From the NCBI RefSeq assembly GCF_026072915.1, contig NZ_AP025943.1, forward strand, positions 2,542,001 to 2,606,000: 64,000 nucleotides of DNA, written 5' to 3'. Numbering within the stretch: the first letter of the stretch is position 1; each line of letters begins with the position of its first letter. This document shows, piece by piece, positions 6,676 through 16,012 of this stretch. The notes under the pieces were generated by a model that made no database searches, was not told the DNA's origin, and worked only from the letters and a program-made list of their open reading frames with translations. The position numbers and the translations under genes were made by a program. The stretch is from Akkermansia biwaensis (GTDB lineage Bacteria > Verrucomicrobiota > Verrucomicrobiia > Verrucomicrobiales > Akkermansiaceae).

Positions 6676-9600
6676 TTAGAAGTCGTAGCGGTAGCCTATG
6701 CTTCCGTTCAGGGAGCTGGCTCCGTCTCGGATGTCCGCGTTGCCGTTCACAAAGATCGTCCCCTGCGTCCCTACCGGCACGCTCAGACCCGCTCCTATCT
6801 GCAACGCCGTCCTCCCTACTTTCGCTCCACGCACTTGCTGCGTGTAGCCGGGGTTGGCCAGGAAGCCCACTGCCGTTTCTCCACGGTCGTCTCCCAGGTC
6901 CTGGGCCGCGTTGACACGCAGTTCCGCCAGCGCTTCCCTTCCGAAGAGGTTGCTGCCTACAAGACCCATCCACCGGCCGCCCAGGGCAAGCGTGCCCGTC
7001 GTCCATTCCTGCTTGTCCACGCTCAGACCCGCGTTGCCCGCTCCCGTTTCACGGTAGCCGTCCATGCGCGTGGTCACCACCGAGGCGTTGAACAGGGGCT
7101 GCAGGATGCTGCTCCTGTCTTCGTTGAGGTAGATGTCGTAGGTGAGTTCATACATCGCTCCAAGGCCCCAGCCGTTGGTGCTGCCTTCCGTTCTGTAGCT
7201 GCCCGCTCCGTAGTCCACCGTCCGGTTGAGTTTGGCGTCGTTCCACCCGCCCGTCAGGATGAGCGTGTGGGCCCATCTCTTGCTCTGGTAGCGCCCGAAG
7301 AGGTTGGCGTAGTAGCTGTCCAGGTGGCCATCGGCCGTGTCCGCCGCGCTGGCCGTCAGGTCGCCGTAGTTGGCCGTGAAGGCCGCCCCCATCGTGAAGG
7401 AGTCGCTGAGGTCCACGTCCACCCCGAAGGTGCCTCCCCAGGTGGTGAGCTTGTAGCCGCTTTCATCACCTTTAGTGTCCAGCTGGGCGTAGGAGCCCGT
7501 GCCTTCCATCCACATGTGGAAGTAGGGAAGGTCTTCGTTGATGTAGGCGGGGTTGACGCCCATTTGGTTGGTGCGGTTGCGTATCCATCCCATTTGTTCG
7601 CGCAGGGCGTCGCGCTGGGCAGTGCCCAGCGCGTTGACTGTGGAGCCGGCCACGGCGGCCAGTTTGCGGGTGGCTGAGGCCATATTCCCGTTTTCCATGT
7701 CTCTCGCAATGGAGTCGGAAATCAGGTAGAGGTTGGAGGTCTGGTCTCCCGCAATGATCCATTTGCTTTCGTTCAGCAGGGCGCCTCCCGCGAGGGAGTT
7801 GTGCGTGGTGGAAGCGGCAAGATAGGGACTGTCCGTACGTTCGTCGCCCAGGAGGACGATGTTGCTGCCCTGGGCTTCCAGACGCAGATTGTAGAGCAGG
7901 GACAGGAAGCCGGCCGTGAGCTTGTGGCCGCTTCCCAGCGTGGCGGTCGTTCCGCCGTTCCCTTCCATCAGGACGAAGTCCAGTGTACGGTTTTCCGCAT
8001 TGAAGGAGGAAGACGCGTCGTTGTAAAGATTGATGGAAGCGTCTCCCACATGGACGGTGCCCGCGGAGGATACGGCTGCTCCCAGCTCGGAGGAGGAAGT
8101 AACATTCATGTGAATGTCCAGCGTGGAGCCGTCACCCATGAAGAAGTCTTTGGTGGTATGCAAATGGGGCACCCCGTTGTCGGAAACCAGGCTGAGCGTA
8201 CCGACGTTTCCGACGACTACATGGCCGTAAGTCACGCCGTTGCCCCGGAGAACCAGCGTTCCCTGAGTGATGCCGAGGTTGACGTCCGCAGAGCCGGGAC
8301 CGACCAGTGTCTGGGAACCCGTTCCGTTCATCTGAATGGTACCTGTATTCCGGAAGATACCGGAGAAGACGGCGGAAGCGTTGTGCAGCTCAAGCATTCC
8401 CCCGTCGAGATCAACGGTGCCGTCCCCTGCCAGGGCGCCCAGACTGAGCACGCCGTCCACCGTAGTGGACGCGCCGTCCCGGAGAGCCAGCGTGGTGTCA
8501 TTGCTGATGGAGCCGTCCTGCGTCAGGGAGAAGGTGTTTCCGGCGCCGCTCACGGTGAAGGTTCCGCTTCCCGTAACGGCCATACTCAGGGCGGTGGTGG
8601 AAAGGATGGTCAGTTCCGAGCCGCTGCCCAGGTTTATCATTCCTTTCTGGGGCGAGGAAGAGTATGCCATCAGGCTGTCCACGAAAGCGGTGGCGTTTTT
8701 ACCAAGAGTGAGTCTGCCACTTGTTATATTCAGTGCATCAATGCTGCTGCCCGTTCCGTTCAGAACCAGCTCGCCGTCTTCCATAACCGTGGCCTGCGCT
8801 GTTGTCAGCTTTCCGCCGATGGATAGCGTGCTTTCCACTACATCCAGGCTGCTTGTCCGCACATTGCCGCCGATGCTCATGGCATATTCGGCCCCTTCTT
8901 TGCGGATGGCCGCGTCTCCTTCAATGGAGCCTTGGTAGGTGGAATGGGTGATATCTCCGGCGTTGACCAAGATAAGGGTCAGCCCCTCATTGCCGCCCGT
9001 ATTGATCTGGGCGGAGGACGAGGCTCCTTCCAGATTTTTGAGCTGCATTTCCTCCGTTCCGGTTATATCGATATTGATAATTCCATTGTTGTGGATGCCC
9101 CCCATGGACTCCATTATTGTCTTGTTCGTATCGTTAAAAGTCAGGGGAGGATCATTTTCTTTCTGAATCAGCCAGTCGGAACCTCCCTCCTTGGGTTGCA
9201 ATACCAGGGAGCCTCCGTTGGAGGTGACGCTGGAATCGAAGAAGGAGCCGTAGATATTATAGGGAGTATCAAAGCTTATCGTGGTTCCGCCTCCCAGGGT
9301 CAATGTACCGTTGGTGATGTTGATGAGGGGAGAATTATTCGGATCTTTCAAAAGATACTCCGCAGCACTGTCCGTTAATTGGAGCAGCAGATTTCCGGAT
9401 AGGGTAACGCTGCCGTCTGCGGCAGTGGAGAAGGAAAATACCGCGCCGCTGCCGTCTCCCACCATGTCCGAGGAGATGCCCAGAGTGGAATTGGACAGGG
9501 AAATGTTCCCACTGCCAATGTTTGTGACGCTGGCGGCCTTGTCTTCCGTGCGGCTGGCTGATCCTTGGTAGGAGTTGAGCTTACTGCCGGACATGCCGCC

Positions 9601-12600
9601 CAGGGAAACGGAAGAGGGTTCCCTGTCGGGCGTGTCCTGCCGGATAGAGATGTTCCCCGTGGCGTTCTGCGCGTTTGCCAGGGAGCCGTAGCCCAGGGAG
9701 ATGTTTCCGGCCAGAGCCGCTCCGTTCATGTTCAGGGTGCCCCCGCTGACGGTTGTTTCTCCGGTGTAATTGCTGCCTGCACCGATGGGAAGCGTACCGT
9801 CTCCATCCTTGACCAGGGAGCCTTCGCCTCCCACATTTCCTGTGAAGGTGATGTCCGTTTTGTTGGTGTCAATGGTGTTCGTGGTACCGTCCGCCAGAGT
9901 AACGGTATTTGAACCCACGCTCTGCGCCCATTGTTCTGTGGCCCGGATGGTGACATTGTTGAGCTCCAGAACCGTATTGGCGTTCAAGTTCAGCCCTCCG
10001 GCGCCAAGTTCCGCTACGGTATTTTGGCTGTCTTCTCCTGTACCGCCGCCCAGAATGAGCGTGCCGGCCCGTGTGCTTCCGATTCCGCCCGCGGCTACGC
10101 TGGCTCCGGAAAGGACCAGTTTCCGGTCGGCATTGTTATTGGGGTTGAATGTGAGTACGTGGTCCCCGCCGATCAGGTTGCCGGAGATGGTGGAAGTTCC
10201 GGCAATATAGACAATGATGCTGGCGTCGGCGCTCAGGGTGAGATTTCCGGAAATGGTGGTGTTGTCCATGCGCAGAGCTCCCGCCTTGTCATTTCCCGTG
10301 CCCGTACCCGTTCCGGCGATCGTGAAATTCTGGTTCCACGGGGTGCCAGCCGAGCTTTCGTTATCCATGTAAAGGTGCGTGCCGGATTCCACCGTAATTG
10401 CCTGGATGGATGCCAGGCTGTCTCCGGTTTCACCATGGAATCTCAGGTTTCCACGCAAGACGAGTTCTCCTTCGAATCCTGCAAAAACGGCATTGTTGAT
10501 TTTGGTCTCATCCTGCCCCGTATTGTCGAGGATAATTGTTCCCGTACCTGTGACGTTGTTGGAGAAAAGGGAAGTGGTTTTCCCGCCGCTGGCATTGACG
10601 GCATAGAGCAGGGTGCTGTCCTGGCCCACCTCTATGCCTCCGGTTCCCAGTGCGGTTCTGGTTGCGTAGTCAAATGACAGGGTGCCGCCCGTGATTTGCG
10701 TTCCCCCCGTGTAGGTATTGGAAGCATTTCCAAGGACGAGCGTTCCATCGCCGGACTTGACAAGTTTTCCTGCGGAGTTTTCCGCCGTATCGGACAGAAG
10801 GCCGTTCAATGTGGCCGTTTTGTCTCCGGAAATGGTAAAGATGCCGTCTCCCGTCATGGAAATGCTGTTGGCAAGGGTAATGCCGTTGCCCAGCGTGAGG
10901 CCTGTTCCTGTGGCCATGGCAACGCTTCCCGAGCCGAAAGCCTGTGCATGGTTGACGGCTATGTTGCCTTTGAGCAGTTCCGTTCCTCCGGTGTAGGCGT
11001 TCGCCGTGTTGATCGTCAGGGTACCGTCCTCCGCGTCCATCGTCAGCTTGCCGCCGCCCGTGATGGAACCGCTGCCGCCGAATACGTAGCCGTCCGCAGT
11101 GACCGTGATGGAGCCGGGGCTGACGTTTCCGGAAATGGCGACGGAGCGTTTGTCCGCAGCCGCAGTTCCGTCAAATGTGACATGGTCTCCCGTGTAGAAT
11201 TTGTTGTCGCCGTTGCCGGTGATATCCCAGGGGGAATTTTCAGCGGTTCCTTCCGTTATCCAGATACCCTCTCCGCCGCCATTCCAGACCAGATTTCCGT
11301 GTTCACCCTTCTCCGTCACATTCAGGACAACGGATTTTCCGTCGTCCGACAGTGAAATGGTGGCGGCGGCCCCGCGGTTCAGGCCGAGGAAATGGAGCTC
11401 ACCATTGCTGGTGAAAGTTCCCGTAGTGGCGGTGAACAGCGTGTAGGCGTCTTCCGTGGAGGAGGCAAGGTCAATGTTGAAGGAAAGGCCGCCTACTTCC
11501 ACTGCTCCAGCTCCCGTATAGGTGAGCTGGTCGTTTTCCGCCCCCATGATGTCCATGAAGATGTTCACTCCCGTACCGAAGGCCGGTGAAGAGACACTTA
11601 CATGGGAAAGGGTGCCGGAGCCGCCAATGTTCAGGGAACCGCCCGCAATGTTGACATTGCCCGCGGTATAATCCCCGGCGGCGTTGCCGAGCTGCAGCGT
11701 TCCTTCCGAAGAGGTGATCCGGCCGTTGTTCGTTCCCGCGAAGATGAAGGTTCCGGCGCCGGACCTGACCAGGCTGACCGTATCGGCAATCGTCCCGGTG
11801 AAGGTGTTCAGACCATCTTTCTGGACGAGGTTCAGCGTATCGGGAGAATCGGCCGCTACTCCGGAACTTTCCCCCGCAATAATGCCTTTTCCGTTCAATC
11901 CGGCTATGTTGCCGGTTTTATCCGCATTGTTGATCTGCAGGTAGCCGTCTTCATTGAACAGGTTGACTGTGGCGTTGACCAACGCGTTCTGATGGGCCAG
12001 GACCAGGGCTCTTTTCTTTACGGGAGCGTCTCCGGTCCCATCAGGAGAGCCTACGTTCACCGTACCGGTAAAGTCCGTGTTTTCTCCGGTGATAAATAAT
12101 TTCCTATTTGCCAGGTCATCGGTCCCATTGTTTACGGAAAGATATTGAAGTGTGCCTTCACCGCTCAGTGTCCCTGTCAGTCCGATTGTTTTTGCATATT
12201 GGGTAGTGATATCTACGACGTCCGTGGCGGATTGTCCGATCCGGATATTGCCGGAGAGCGTGTACTGGTAGGAACCCTCGGTCGGACCGGAGGAGTTCCC
12301 GATATAGATTTCCGCACCGTTGAGCAGATCAATGTTGTTGGAGACGGAATGGAGATTGTTGCCGTTGCCGTTCAGCTTCAGGGTGGCGTCTCCCACCACG
12401 ATATCGGCCCCGGTGAATTCCAGCTTGCTTCCATTGGCGCTCCCCAGTTGGAGGGTTCCTGAAGAAACCTTCACGACACCCTGGTAGTCCGCCAGGGCAG
12501 AGCTGGTATTGATGATCAGCGCATTCGCGCCCATTTTTTCAAGCTGGCCGCCGTTGCCTTTGATGTTCGCGGTGAATGTAATTGCGCCGTTGGTGCTGTC

Positions 12601-13299
12601 AAATGCCAAGGTTCCCTGCTCAATGGTTAAATCCTTCTCAAAAGTGTTCGCTGAAGTTGGTTTGAGCGTCAGGGCTCCGTCACCGGTTTTGACGTAGGCA
12701 AATTTACTGCGCGTATATGCGGACCACACCACGTTGTTTCCATTGGTGTCAATCCGAATGGTATCCTTGCCAGCCGTTACAGCGTTCATGTTGTTGGATA
12801 TGTCTGTGGTGACGCCTTCTCCGTATTTGACCGTACCTCCTCCCCAGACGATTTTTCCCGTTCCCAGCACGCCATCGGCGCCCAGCTCCAGAACGCCTCC
12901 ATCCAGATTGATGGTGCCGGAGAAGTTGGTGTTGGATGTTTCAAGGCGCAGGGTGGAAGTCCCGGATTTGCTGAGGGTTCCGCCTCCTGCCATGGCTCCG
13001 GTCCCTTTCAGCGTGTAGCTGGTGGTGTCGGAGTTAAAAGTAAGTCCCGCAGGCGTTACCGTGCTGGAAATGAGGGCTTCAACAAGTGTCTGTCCCTCCA
13101 GGGTTCCGAATATGACGGTATCCTCATCCGTGTAAACGGCGTTCCCGTTCCAGGGGGAACTGTCCGGGGTGCCGTTCAGAGTCCACACGTTATTGCCTTC
13201 CGCCCCTGTCCAGGTCAGTTCGGCGGCGGTGGCGGCATGGGGGGTGGAAAGACATGCGAGGAGAGCTGCCAAAAGCGTCATAGGTAAGTGCAATTTCAT
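6676..13299 (-). CDS. Giant autotransporter (type Va) with passenger-associated repeats
   Basis: This is a 2207-residue outer-membrane/secreted protein with a signal peptide (about 1-26, ending HAATAA). A very long parallel beta-helix passenger contains many passenger-associated transport / autotransporter-associated beta-strand repeats (for example SKSGTSTLRLETSN, KSGDGTLVLGNASNTYTGGT and KDGDGTLPIGAGSNYTGET). The C-terminal autotransporter barrel spans about residues 1930-2207 (from YFHMWMEGTGSYAQL) and ends GSIGYRYDF, with the aromatic final residue needed by the BAM machinery. Passenger composition is rich in G, N, S, T and L with almost no Cys, as usual for beta-helices. No protease or chaperone gene lies beside it. 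The passenger's ligand cannot be told; adhesion to mucus or other cells is the usual role. Its promoter region carries repeated sites (see 13348-13394). Confidence 0.93.
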   Translation of the reverse strand: MKLHLPMTLLAALLACLSTPHAATAAELTWTGAEGNNVWTLNGTPDSSPWNGNAVYTDEDTVIFGTLEGQTLVEALISSTVTPAGLTFNSDTTSYTLKGTGAMAGGGTLSKSGTSTLRLETSNTNFSGTINLDGGVLELGADGVLGTGKIVWGGGTVKYGEGVTTDISNNMNAVTAGKDTIRIDTNGNNVVWSAYTRSKFAYVKTGDGALTLKPTSANTFEKDLTIEQGTLAFDSTNGAITFTANIKGNGGQLEKMGANALIINTSSALADYQGVVKVSSGTLQLGSANGSKLEFTGADIVVGDATLKLNGNGNNLHSVSNNIDLLNGAEIYIGNSSGPTEGSYQYTLSGNIRIGQSATDVVDITTQYAKTIGLTGTLSGEGTLQYLSVNNGTDDLANRKLFITGENTDFTGTVNVGSPDGTGDAPVKKRALVLAHQNALVNATVNLFNEDGYLQINNADKTGNIAGLNGKGIIAGESSGVAADSPDTLNLVQKDGLNTFTGTIADTVSLVRSGAGTFIFAGTNNGRITSSEGTLQLGNAAGDYTAGNVNIAGGSLNIGGSGTLSHVSVSSPAFGTGVNIFMDIMGAENDQLTYTGAGAVEVGGLSFNIDLASSTEDAYTLFTATTGTFTSNGELHFLGLNRGAAATISLSDDGKSVVLNVTEKGEHGNLVWNGGGEGIWITEGTAENSPWDITGNGDNKFYTGDHVTFDGTAAADKRSVAISGNVSPGSITVTADGYVFGGSGSITGGGKLTMDAEDGTLTINTANAYTGGTELLKGNIAVNHAQAFGSGSVAMATGTGLTLGNGITLANSISMTGDGIFTISGDKTATLNGLLSDTAENSAGKLVKSGDGTLVLGNASNTYTGGTQITGGTLSFDYATRTALGTGGIEVGQDSTLLYAVNASGGKTTSLFSNNVTGTGTIILDNTGQDETKINNAVFAGFEGELVLRGNLRFHGETGDSLASIQAITVESGTHLYMDNESSAGTPWNQNFTIAGTGTGTGNDKAGALRMDNTTISGNLTLSADASIIVYIAGTSTISGNLIGGDHVLTFNPNNNADRKLVLSGASVAAGGIGSTRAGTLILGGGTGEDSQNTVAELGAGGLNLNANTVLELNNVTIRATEQWAQSVGSNTVTLADGTTNTIDTNKTDITFTGNVGGEGSLVKDGDGTLPIGAGSNYTGETTVSGGTLNMNGAALAGNISLGYGSLANAQNATGNISIRQDTPDREPSSVSLGGMSGSKLNSYQGSASRTEDKAASVTNIGSGNISLSNSTLGISSDMVGDGSGAVFSFSTAADGSVTLSGNLLLQLTDSAAEYLLKDPNNSPLINITNGTLTLGGGTTISFDTPYNIYGSFFDSSVTSNGGSLVLQPKEGGSDWLIQKENDPPLTFNDTNKTIMESMGGIHNNGIINIDITGTEEMQLKNLEGASSSAQINTGGNEGLTLILVNAGDITHSTYQGSIEGDAAIRKEGAEYAMSIGGNVRTSSLDVVESTLSIGGKLTTAQATVMEDGELVLNGTGSSIDALNITSGRLTLGKNATAFVDSLMAYSSSPQKGMINLGSGSELTILSTTALSMAVTGSGTFTVSGAGNTFSLTQDGSISNDTTLALRDGASTTVDGVLSLGALAGDGTVDLDGGMLELHNASAVFSGIFRNTGTIQMNGTGSQTLVGPGSADVNLGITQGTLVLRGNGVTYGHVVVGNVGTLSLVSDNGVPHLHTTKDFFMGDGSTLDIHMNVTSSSELGAAVSSAGTVHVGDASINLYNDASSSFNAENRTLDFVLMEGNGGTTATLGSGHKLTAGFLSLLYNLRLEAQGSNIVLLGDERTDSPYLAASTTHNSLAGGALLNESKWIIAGDQTSNLYLISDSIARDMENGNMASATRKLAAVAGSTVNALGTAQRDALREQMGWIRNRTNQMGVNPAYINEDLPYFHMWMEGTGSYAQLDTKGDESGYKLTTWGGTFGVDVDLSDSFTMGAAFTANYGDLTASAADTADGHLDSYYANLFGRYQSKRWAHTLILTGGWNDAKLNRTVDYGAGSYRTEGSTNGWGLGAMYELTYDIYLNEDRSSILQPLFNASVVTTRMDGYRETGAGNAGLSVDKQEWTTGTLALGGRWMGLVGSNLFGREALAELRVNAAQDLGDDRGETAVGFLANPGYTQQVRGAKVGRTALQIGAGLSVPVGTQGTIFVNGNADIRDGASSLNGSIGYRYDF

Positions 13300-13347
13300 G
13301 ACAGAAAATGTTGGTGTATTGCGTTTAATTATTTTTATATATAGCTG

Positions 13348-13394
13348 GTAATAAAAGACTAGAGGTAGATCTGGTCTTTTGTAATAAAAGACTA
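13348..13394. repeat. Operator-like 14-bp direct repeats with hairpin at the autotransporter promoter
   Basis: GTAATAAAAGACTA occurs twice (13348-13361 and 13381-13394), 33 bases start to start. The second copy is also half of a hairpin: GTCTTTT (13374-13380) with AAAAGAC (13386-13392). The second copy covers the presumed -10 of the autotransporter promoter and the first lies in its leader, so a regulator binding here could block transcription. Confidence 0.55.
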
Positions 13395-13417
13395 TAAAAA
13401 TAGAAAGCAGGTGTCAA
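13391..13417 (-). promoter_or_regulatory. Probable promoter of the autotransporter gene
   Basis: On the minus strand a perfect TTGACA (13412-13417) is followed after 15 bp by TATAGT (13391-13396), or after 17 bp by TAGTCT. The start codon is about 90 bases downstream. Confidence 0.5.
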
Positions 13418-13810
13418 CCTAATTATTGATGTTAAGTGGATACGGGACTTATTATTTAGAGACAATATTGTACTTTGAATGAGAAGAAGTTGTTTGAATC
13501 AATCCAACATTTTCCTGCCGGGGGATGGAAGCCTGCCGCCTGCCCGGGATGCCTGGTTTCTACGAAGAAAAAAGCGTTTTGTTTTCAATAAAATAGATGT
13601 AAAGGCCAGTAGTACGGCTTATCTGTGTGAATAGAAAATTTAACCGGGCGGGCCGGGGAAGAGAAGAGGCTGCCCGGCAAGGAAGCCGATTGGCTTCCTG
13701 TTAACTTTAAACGGCAGGAAAAATCCGGAATATGTTATTCGGGAAATACGGTTGCCGGGCATGGCCGGACACGCTGCGGGGAAATGGGGAAAATGTATGT
13801 TCACCTCCGG

Positions 13811-14251
13811 TCATTGTTCCTCCCGGGGTTTTTCCCAGGGGCACATTTCCCCCGGTTCCACCCGAAAGAGGGGGTGGGGGAGGATGAATGGAGCTGTGAG
13901 CAGGGAGGCGTAACGGAGGAGATCCCTTTTCCGTAGCTTGTTCAGGAGATGGCGGAATTCGTATTCCAGTTGCTTGTCCGGCAGGAGAAGAAGGGGGAGC
14001 GGTTCCATGGGTGTGATTTTCTGAGGGTCGAAATGGTAGCCCCTGCGGAGGGATTCGTCATAAACGGCTTTCAGGTAGGCGTCCAGCGTTTGAAGAGGAT
14101 GGGGAGTTTCCCGGAAACGGTGGAGCTGGGGATGATGGATGTAGCCTTTGGTCTGGCCGGAGAGCACTTTCCGGGCCAGCAGACCTTCCCGCCACAGGGC
14201 GACCAGTCCGGCGGAATCCAGATATGACGGGTGAAGGGACCAGAGCCTCAT
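13811..14251 (-). CDS. Pyrimidine-dimer-glycosylase-like (Pyr_excise-type) protein
   Basis: The ATG at 14251 gives 146 residues starting MRLWSLHPSYLDSAGLVALW. An in-frame ATG 8 codons upstream exists, but the MRLW start is what I recall as typical for this family. Conserved-looking blocks are the N-terminal RLWSLHP.YLD, WREGLLARKVL, GQTKGYIHHPQLHRF and a KLRKRD motif near residue 125. I recall this pattern in proteins annotated as pyrimidine dimer DNA glycosylase/endonuclease V; the biochemical role of this branch is less certain than the family name. A DNA-repair function is therefore tentative. No Shine-Dalgarno sequence is visible. It lies 64 bases downstream of the YczE-kinase fusion on the same strand, so it may be cotranscribed. 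Confidence 0.6.
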   Translation of the reverse strand: MRLWSLHPSYLDSAGLVALWREGLLARKVLSGQTKGYIHHPQLHRFRETPHPLQTLDAYLKAVYDESLRRGYHFDPQKITPMEPLPLLLLPDKQLEYEFRHLLNKLRKRDLLRYASLLTAPFILPHPLFRVEPGEMCPWEKPREEQ

Positions 14252-14315
14252 GATTTTTTGGACAGCAAGGGGCATCCGGGCGTTGAAGGGGAATAGGGGG
14301 AATATTCCGGATGTT

Positions 14316-15737
14316 TCAGGCCAGGGCGATTTCTCCCTGAAGGTTTTCCGCGTTCGCGGGGGAGGGCGTTTGTTCCGCCGCGGGCACGGGTTCCGGGGCG
14401 GAAGTTTCCTGCGTCCGGGTTTTGACGGCTTCCAGGATGAGTTCCGCGGTGCGTTCCAGGCCGTAGTCCGATGTGTTGATGCACAAGTCGTAAAGGCGCG
14501 CGTTGCCGAGTTCCTGGCCGGTGTAGTGCAGGCAGTGGTTGCGGCGGCGAGAGTCCATCGTGTCCATTGTCCGGGCTACGCTGCGGGGAGAGACGCCGTA
14601 GTTTTCCACGACGCGCTGCATGCGCGTAGCGGGGTCGGCATGGAGGAAGACGCTGAACAGGTTGGGACGGCCTTTCAGGATGAAGTTGGCGCAGCGGCCC
14701 ACGATGACGCAGGCGTGTTTGGCGGCGATGTCCCGGATGACTTTGCTCTGGGCCAGGAAGGTTGCGTCTTCCGGCGGCTGTTCTTCCGCCGTGTAGGCGT
14801 AGTTCTGGGCGTAGAGCTCGTAAAGGAAGCGGCTGGCGAGCTGTTGTTCATGCCTGCGGATGTAGTCCGGCGTGAGGCCGCTTTGCGCCGCAGTGAGGTA
14901 CACCAGTTCCGAGTCGTAGAATTGGATGCCGAGCCGTTCCGCGATCATGGCGCCGATGGCGTGGCCGCCGGAGCCGTATTCCCGGTCAATAGAGATGACC
15001 AGAGGCGCATCCGGAGCGTAGGCCGCCGTTTCCGCGGAAGGCAGGGGTTCCCGCATGGCGCCGGGCCGTGCGGCGCGTTCCAGCAGCCTGTCCAGCCAGA
15101 ATACGTGTTTGTTGAAGAACCGGACGATCATGCCCACCAGAATGGCGGCCACGACGGTTCCTTCCCGGATGCCGGAGAGGCCGTGCAGCAGGAAAAACGA
15201 ACAGGCGAGGCCGATGCAGACGAGCGTGCAGTCCATGCCGGTTTTCACGGCTCCGAATTCCCATTTGAAGAGTTTGACGAACGCCAGGTTCATGCCTTCC
15301 GCCGCCAGCAGGACGGCGTCCGCCTTGACCTGCATGAAGACTCCGAAGCCCAGAATGACGCAGCTCAGCAGGCAGATTACTGCGGACCAGGCGTACCCCG
15401 CCGGTTCCAGCGGAGATACCAGCCACATGGAGAAGTCCGTCAGCATGCCGAAGACGAAGACCACGGGGATCTGGAGCAGGTGGACGGGCCGGAACTGCCT
15501 TTTGAGCAGGGCTGCTTGCACGGCGACAAAGCTCAGGTGCATGAGGATGGTGATGGTCCCCATGCTCAGCGGGAGGGCCAGGCTGAGGACATAGGGCGTG
15601 CAGGAGATGGGGGAAACCCCCAGGCTGGCCTTGGCGGACAGGGCGATGCCCAGGGACATGATGAAGAGGGCCGCCACCAGGACGAAGCTGCGCAGGATGT
15701 GTTCTCCAATGCTTCTCCGTACGTGATAGTCTGCCAT
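14316..15737 (-). CDS. YczE/YitT-like membrane protein fused to a cytidylate-kinase-like domain
   Basis: This is a 473-residue, two-domain protein. Residues 1-215 carry about six membrane helices of the YczE/YyaS/YitT type (early motif LGIALSAKASLGVSPISC, later a MQVKADAVLLAAEGMN-like loop). Residues 240-440 match the cytidylate-kinase-like family (Cytidylate_kin2): VISIDREYGSGGHAIG as the nucleotide loop, then FYDSELVYL, a CVIVGRCANFIL block and DPATRMQRV. A Glu/Pro/Ala-rich tail ends the protein. The kinase-like domain would face the cytoplasm. Both families are commonly found in gut anaerobes; neither substrate is known. The gene stands about 275 bases from sucB with no gene between them. 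Confidence 0.82.
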   Translation of the reverse strand: MADYHVRRSIGEHILRSFVLVAALFIMSLGIALSAKASLGVSPISCTPYVLSLALPLSMGTITILMHLSFVAVQAALLKRQFRPVHLLQIPVVFVFGMLTDFSMWLVSPLEPAGYAWSAVICLLSCVILGFGVFMQVKADAVLLAAEGMNLAFVKLFKWEFGAVKTGMDCTLVCIGLACSFFLLHGLSGIREGTVVAAILVGMIVRFFNKHVFWLDRLLERAARPGAMREPLPSAETAAYAPDAPLVISIDREYGSGGHAIGAMIAERLGIQFYDSELVYLTAAQSGLTPDYIRRHEQQLASRFLYELYAQNYAYTAEEQPPEDATFLAQSKVIRDIAAKHACVIVGRCANFILKGRPNLFSVFLHADPATRMQRVVENYGVSPRSVARTMDTMDSRRRNHCLHYTGQELGNARLYDLCINTSDYGLERTAELILEAVKTRTQETSAPEPVPAAEQTPSPANAENLQGEIALA

Positions 15738-16012
15738 GGTACCGGATGTTAGTCCTTATGTCAGCATCAAGTCAAGGGTTCAAAAGCCGGAATTCCGGTG
15801 GCCGCTTTTTTTCATTTGCTTTCACATGGATGCTTCAGGCATGAAGGATGGCGGACGCCTGTGATTCCGCCCGGAAACCCTGACCGGGAATAGACATGGG
15901 AAACGGCTGGAGAAGCGAAGCCGCGCATGAAGGAGGGTGCGGGGGAAGAGGCCGTTTTGCCTGTTTCCGTTCGTACCGGGATTTTGGATCCGGGGTGGGG
16001 CGGGAGGTTTTC

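Larger units (their letters stand above)
13300..13810. other. A/T-rich intergenic region upstream of the autotransporter
   Basis: About 510 bases without a supported gene. It holds the autotransporter promoter and repeated operator-like sites (13348-13417). An 8-bp stem AGGAAGCC/GGCTTCCT at 13680-13699 has no adjacent T-run, so I do not call it a terminator. Nothing else is recognised. Confidence 0.6.

Noticed and set aside
7801-12099. Series of plus-strand frames inside the autotransporter gene
   Set aside because: They mirror its repeats in antisense and resemble no protein family.
13680-13699. 8-bp hairpin AGGAAGCC/GGCTTCCT
   Set aside because: No T-run on either strand and no gene ending close by on the appropriate strand.
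14555-14573. GTCCATCGTGTCCATTGTCC resembling the 9-bp repeat family of 6495-6582
   Set aside because: It lies inside the kinase fusion and encodes MDTMDS; likely coincidence of codons.
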